Below the pieces are notes generated by a model, which saw nothing but the letters and a program-made list of their open reading frames with translations, was not told where the DNA came from and made no database searches. From Porticoccus sp041581635 (GTDB taxonomy: Bacteria > Pseudomonadota > Gammaproteobacteria > Pseudomonadales > Porticoccaceae), in contig JBFICW010000001.1 of assembly GCA_041581635.1 (NCBI GenBank), forward strand, positions 91,094 to 155,093: 64,000 nt of DNA, written 5' to 3'. The translations under genes and the position numbers were made by a program. Of the stretch, positions 60,967 to 64,000 are shown one piece after another (within the stretch, counting starts at the first letter, position 1; each line of letters starts with the position of its first letter).

Positions 60967-62193
60967 TTACATCTCTTGCAGTCTCTTTAGTCCCTCGGGT
61001 GCGCGTAGTGTAAGGATGATGGTGATCACTACTTCGGTGAGAGCAAAGCCAATTGCCGCGCCATTTGCTCCAATCTGTGGGGTAAGTCCTACCATTGCGC
61101 AAATACCAAAGAGGGAGCCGATAAGGGTTGCCTTCATAACACTGCCGGAATCACCTGATGGAAGCAACAGGTGGCGGGTGAGTGACGACCGCACTGAATA
61201 TAGGGCAAAGGCGAAACCCAGAATTGCAAGTGTATCCCGGGTGGCAATGGCTTCACTCCCAAAGAGAAACTCACTTGCCTTGGGGCCAATAATGCTGACG
61301 ATGGCCCAGCCCATAAGGCCAAGGAGAGTGTGTGCGATGATAGACTCTCGTACCCTGTTGGCTCGGGCCTTGCCGTGAGCCTCTGCGGTCCAGGCCTGGA
61401 GCGCATTGCCTAGTACAAAGGGTACATACATACCGAGTTTTACCATCTTGTCAGCAGAGGCGAATGAGCTGGATTCCAAGGAGGGGGTGCTGATGTGAAC
61501 AAGCGGCAGTGGAAAGGCCATATAGGCGGTAAATACTGTATCACTTACCGCAACATCGGCATTAATTCTTAGGAGCTTAAAGAGGTCCTTTAGGGTAGGA
61601 TTTGTTGATGGATATTGTCTTAATACGCGTTTTGTGAATATCATCGTCCCCACAATTGTTACGACAATGCCTGCAACGGGGTAGAGTTCCACAATGCCTG
61701 TGGCAAGGATCAATACTGCTGCCATTCCCGCTGCAAAAATACGTGGTATTGTATCGAATAGCGCTATTGAGCGCGGGGCGGCGATACCTATTGAGAACCA
61801 TATAAATGACAGTGCAATCGTGGCTCCCTGAAGCCCCATCAAGATCGTCAAAGTTCTATATCCTTCTCCCGCAATCATGCCGCAGATTATTGCAAGTACG
61901 GGAAGTACCACCATGGCCCAGCTTAAGCGAACTAAAAGTGACTCCCGGTAAAGCCTGCCCCTCGCTGTAGGGTCGGAAGCATTGGCTACCTTTGATGGCC
62001 CGACGGTGGACCAGCCGTGGCTGATAATAACGCCTGCCAGGGTGCCTATAGCCTCGCCTGATAGAGCGCTTGCCCACCCTTCCGGGCCCGCAGACCGGGC
62101 AACCAATGGTAGTACAAGAAGTGGGGAAATGACTGAGATTGCAGGCAGGATAGAAAAGCCGAACAGCCGCTGCGTCAGTGTCAGCGGCCTCAT
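60967..62193 (-). CDS. Oligosaccharide flippase, MOP superfamily (Wzx-like)
   Basis: A 408-residue inner-membrane protein with about twelve helices of the polysaccharide-transport (Wzx/MATE) type. Such proteins flip undecaprenyl-linked oligosaccharide units to the periplasm for O-antigen, capsule or exopolysaccharide assembly. The N-terminal LTLQRLFGFSILPAISVISP, seen here as RLFGFSILPAISVISPLLVL, is the family's first helix. The ATG overlaps the stop of the upstream glycosyltransferase gene by four bases. Confidence 0.85.
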   Translation of the reverse strand: MRPLTLTQRLFGFSILPAISVISPLLVLPLVARSAGPEGWASALSGEAIGTLAGVIISHGWSTVGPSKVANASDPTARGRLYRESLLVRLSWAMVVLPVLAIICGMIAGEGYRTLTILMGLQGATIALSFIWFSIGIAAPRSIALFDTIPRIFAAGMAAVLILATGIVELYPVAGIVVTIVGTMIFTKRVLRQYPSTNPTLKDLFKLLRINADVAVSDTVFTAYMAFPLPLVHISTPSLESSSFASADKMVKLGMYVPFVLGNALQAWTAEAHGKARANRVRESIIAHTLLGLMGWAIVSIIGPKASEFLFGSEAIATRDTLAILGFAFALYSVRSSLTRHLLLPSGDSGSVMKATLIGSLFGICAMVGLTPQIGANGAAIGFALTEVVITIILTLRAPEGLKRLQEM

Positions 62194-63332
62194 GGTGAGC
62201 TCTCCACTGCGGATTTGTTCAGAACCACTTTGATCACGGTTGCAGTCTTATGGGCCGCTTGGTCCCACGTGAATGTCGATGCTCTGTCTTTTCCATCGAT
62301 GACTCTTTGCTTTAGGTTTCTGTTGGTGAGTGCGCTTTGTATGGCAGATCCAAATGAGAGGGGTTCCTCGGCGTCTGCGTACAGTGCCGCATCGCCTCCT
62401 ACTTCGCGTAGTACCGGAATATCATTGGCCAGCACAATGCACCCTCTTGCCATGGCGTCAATAACTGGTAGGCCAAACCCTTCAAGCTTGGATGGACAAG
62501 CGTATAGAGAAGATACGTAATAAAGCGCTTCTAACGTCTCGGTGGCAACCCAGCCGAGTAAGAGAACGTCATCCTCAAGGCCGAGATTGTAGACAAGAGG
62601 TTGAAGAGGGTCCCTTCCTTGAGAGCCTGTAATAATAGTCAGTGGCCTAGCCTCTTTTGGAATTGTCGCGAGTGCCCGCAGAAGTCCATCGAAGTTCTTG
62701 TGGGGTATTCGATTGCCTGTACTGAGGACTATGGGACGGGATAAGTCAATATTCAGCTTCGACAGTGAGAGTGATGGGTTGGCGATGGGGCTGGGAGGGT
62801 TTGTCCCGTGAGCTATGACACTTAAATGTTCTGCTTGAATATGTAGGTTTGTTTCTATATCCATGGCGGCAGATTGAGTGGCGGTTATTATCTTGTATGC
62901 TTGCCTGGCTGAGCTCTCACAAAGTTTTGCTGCAATAACTCGTTTCAATTCAAAAATCAGTCCACCCCTGTTTAATGCATGATAGATAGTATCGTGGATG
63001 GTCAACAAGCTAGGAATTGTTCCTCTAACAGGGCCAAAATTGGCTGGAGACCAGATGAGGTCTGCTTCCATATTCTTTGCCACACGTTGTATAAGGAATA
63101 GTTCACCCAAGGCCCAGCTAACTAGGTTTCTTCCAATAAGTTTGGAGGCTACAACCTTCCCCGGAAAAAACTGTTGAACAAGCTTTTTGCTGGGGCGATT
63201 GGTTAACGCTATGAGGCGGGTATTCGGTAGGTGGTCGGGCAGTCGTTGAGTCAACTCTCGAATGTATGTTTCAGTGCCGCCCCGGGAACCAGTAAAGCCA
63301 AGAAGGTCGACGAGTAGGCAGGATGTGTTCAT
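62190..63332 (-). CDS. Family 4 glycosyltransferase
   Basis: A 380-residue GT-B fold glycosyltransferase of the GT4 family. The N-terminal domain starts SCLLVDLLGFTGSRGGTETY. The C-terminal nucleotide-sugar domain has IVLSTGNRIPHKNFDGLLRA (key GNRIPHKNFD) and CPSKLEGFGLPVIDAMARG. The usual E-x7-E pair reads E-x7-D here, a mild variation. It probably adds one sugar to a lipid-linked repeat unit flipped by the neighbour. Donor and acceptor are unknown. Confidence 0.9.
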   Translation of the reverse strand: MNTSCLLVDLLGFTGSRGGTETYIRELTQRLPDHLPNTRLIALTNRPSKKLVQQFFPGKVVASKLIGRNLVSWALGELFLIQRVAKNMEADLIWSPANFGPVRGTIPSLLTIHDTIYHALNRGGLIFELKRVIAAKLCESSARQAYKIITATQSAAMDIETNLHIQAEHLSVIAHGTNPPSPIANPSLSLSKLNIDLSRPIVLSTGNRIPHKNFDGLLRALATIPKEARPLTIITGSQGRDPLQPLVYNLGLEDDVLLLGWVATETLEALYYVSSLYACPSKLEGFGLPVIDAMARGCIVLANDIPVLREVGGDAALYADAEEPLSFGSAIQSALTNRNLKQRVIDGKDRASTFTWDQAAHKTATVIKVVLNKSAVESSP

Positions 63333-63403
63333 TTTCTATCCATTGAATGTTTTCAGAGGCCGGTGCGAAGAGTTTAATTCAGGGTTTATAAAAAATGAAA
63401 GAT

Positions 63404-64000
63404 TCACAAGGGTCTTAGTTCTGCTACCCAAAGAATGCCCGCTGAACGAAGCTCATGTAGGTAGCAGATTTGATGTGGCTCTGGAAAGTCGACTTGAGAC
63501 CAGCGATCTTTATAATCTCTAACATAGATCACTTCATATTCTACTCCAGGTGCACCACTTAGAATGTAAGCGTCGATATGGGGGTGGTATCCAAGAGGAA
63601 TTGTAACAAACATTCTGCCTGTGGCTGGTTTGAGCAAGGATCTAAGAAACTCCAAAGAGCGAACCGCTTTTGTAAAATCTTTTTCGGGCTCGTCCCATCC
63701 AACATGTTCGAGTGTGGATATGGTTATTATCCAATCAAACTGAGTGCTTGATGTTATGTTCAAAACATCTTGGTTCTCTACATCAGCCCCCTGCTCATAT
63801 TTGTCGACGACCTTGTGATTGATAGGCTGGTAGTGAGAAAGTACATTCCCGACCTCTAAGCCATATGAGTTTGAGTTTTGGCGCTCTAAGAAATCACGGG
63901 CAGTAGGTATTTCTATGGAGCGTTCACCAAGCCACGTCCTGTTGTAGGGGTGCCTAAAGAACTCTAGTTCCCTGCTTCGGTATGAAAAAATCGGTTTAAC
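63404..64000 (-). CDS. SAM-dependent methyltransferase-like protein, 5' end outside the window
   Basis: The frame is open from 63404 up to position 64000, so about 198 codons are visible and the start lies beyond the window. The SAM-binding glycine loop reads SYGLEVGNVLSHY, then VVDKYEQGADVENQDVL and DWIITISTLEHVGWDEPEKD match class I methyltransferase motifs II-IV. It may modify a sugar or a glycan end, given its neighbours. It is separated from the GT4 gene by 71 bp. Confidence 0.8.
   Translation of the reverse strand, partial: VKPIFSYRSRELEFFRHPYNRTWLGERSIEIPTARDFLERQNSNSYGLEVGNVLSHYQPINHKVVDKYEQGADVENQDVLNITSSTQFDWIITISTLEHVGWDEPEKDFTKAVRSLEFLRSLLKPATGRMFVTIPLGYHPHIDAYILSGAPGVEYEVIYVRDYKDRWSQVDFPEPHQICYLHELRSAGILWVAELRPL

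Overview
The window is a compact, ordinary stretch of chromosome from a gammaproteobacterium, with a more variable surface-polysaccharide region at its right end. Gene order places it in the Pseudomonas/Cellvibrionales-like part of the class: kdsD-kdsC-lptCAB-rpoN-hpf-ptsN-rapZ, murA-hisG-hisD-hisC, degS-zapG-zapE-rplM-rpsI, petA-petBC-sspA-sspB, lpoA-yraN-diaA-dolP, the full division and cell-wall (dcw) cluster running into lpxC and secA, and pilBCD divergent from pilA. A marine relative of Spongiibacteraceae/Cellvibrionaceae is my best guess, but no rRNA gene is present to settle it.

Layout. 1-7312 (minus strand): LPS inner-core sugar synthesis (kdsD, kdsC), LPS transport (lptC, lptA, lptB), sigma-54 (rpoN), ribosome hibernation (hpf), nitrogen PTS (ptsN) and the start of rapZ, preceded by a Ca2+/Na+ exchanger. 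7496-12803 (plus): mlaC, ibaG, murA and hisG-hisD-hisC. 12833-14619 (minus): the periplasmic stress protease DegS and ZapG. 14814-22250 (plus): zapE, rplM-rpsI, the cytochrome bc1 genes with cytochrome b and c1 joined in one reading frame, sspA-sspB and a thiolase. 22312-25794 (minus): dolP, diaA, yraN, lpoA. 25800-28900: rsmI, an orphan ParA-type ATPase, the RNase P RNA gene, then about 900 bp of gene-poor DNA holding a decayed M19 dipeptidase fragment. 28898-46693: the complete dcw cluster mraZ-rsmH-ftsL-ftsI-murE-murF-mraY-murD-ftsW-murG-murC-ddlB-ftsQ-ftsA-ftsZ, then lpxC. 46756-52122: an M23 peptidase, secA, argJ and a Nudix hydrolase. 52138-56807 (minus): yacG, coaE and the type IV pilus genes pilD, pilC, pilB. 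57053-60644 (plus): pilA behind a sigma-54 promoter, then a Dpm1-like glycosyltransferase and a large polytopic membrane protein. 60967-64000 (minus): a flippase, a GT4 glycosyltransferase and a partial methyltransferase, the edge of a polysaccharide locus.

How the genes fit together. Most of the window makes and exports the cell envelope: Kdo supply, LPS transport, lipid A commitment (lpxC), peptidoglycan precursors and septal synthesis, envelope quality control (degS, lpoA, dolP) and Sec export. RpoN, encoded at 1386-2840, is expected to drive pilA at 57053 through a clear GG-N10-GC promoter.

The least ordinary parts are: (a) the two sugar-transfer genes directly downstream of pilA, the second carrying a nine-G run inside its reading frame, which together suggest a pilin or surface glycosylation module that could be phase variable; (b) the cytochrome b/c1 fusion; (c) mlaC present without mlaFED and mlaB; (d) gene relics next to rnpB; and (e) an S-x-Q in place of S-x-N in FtsI. 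I did not find a CRISPR array, transposase, tRNA or rRNA gene.
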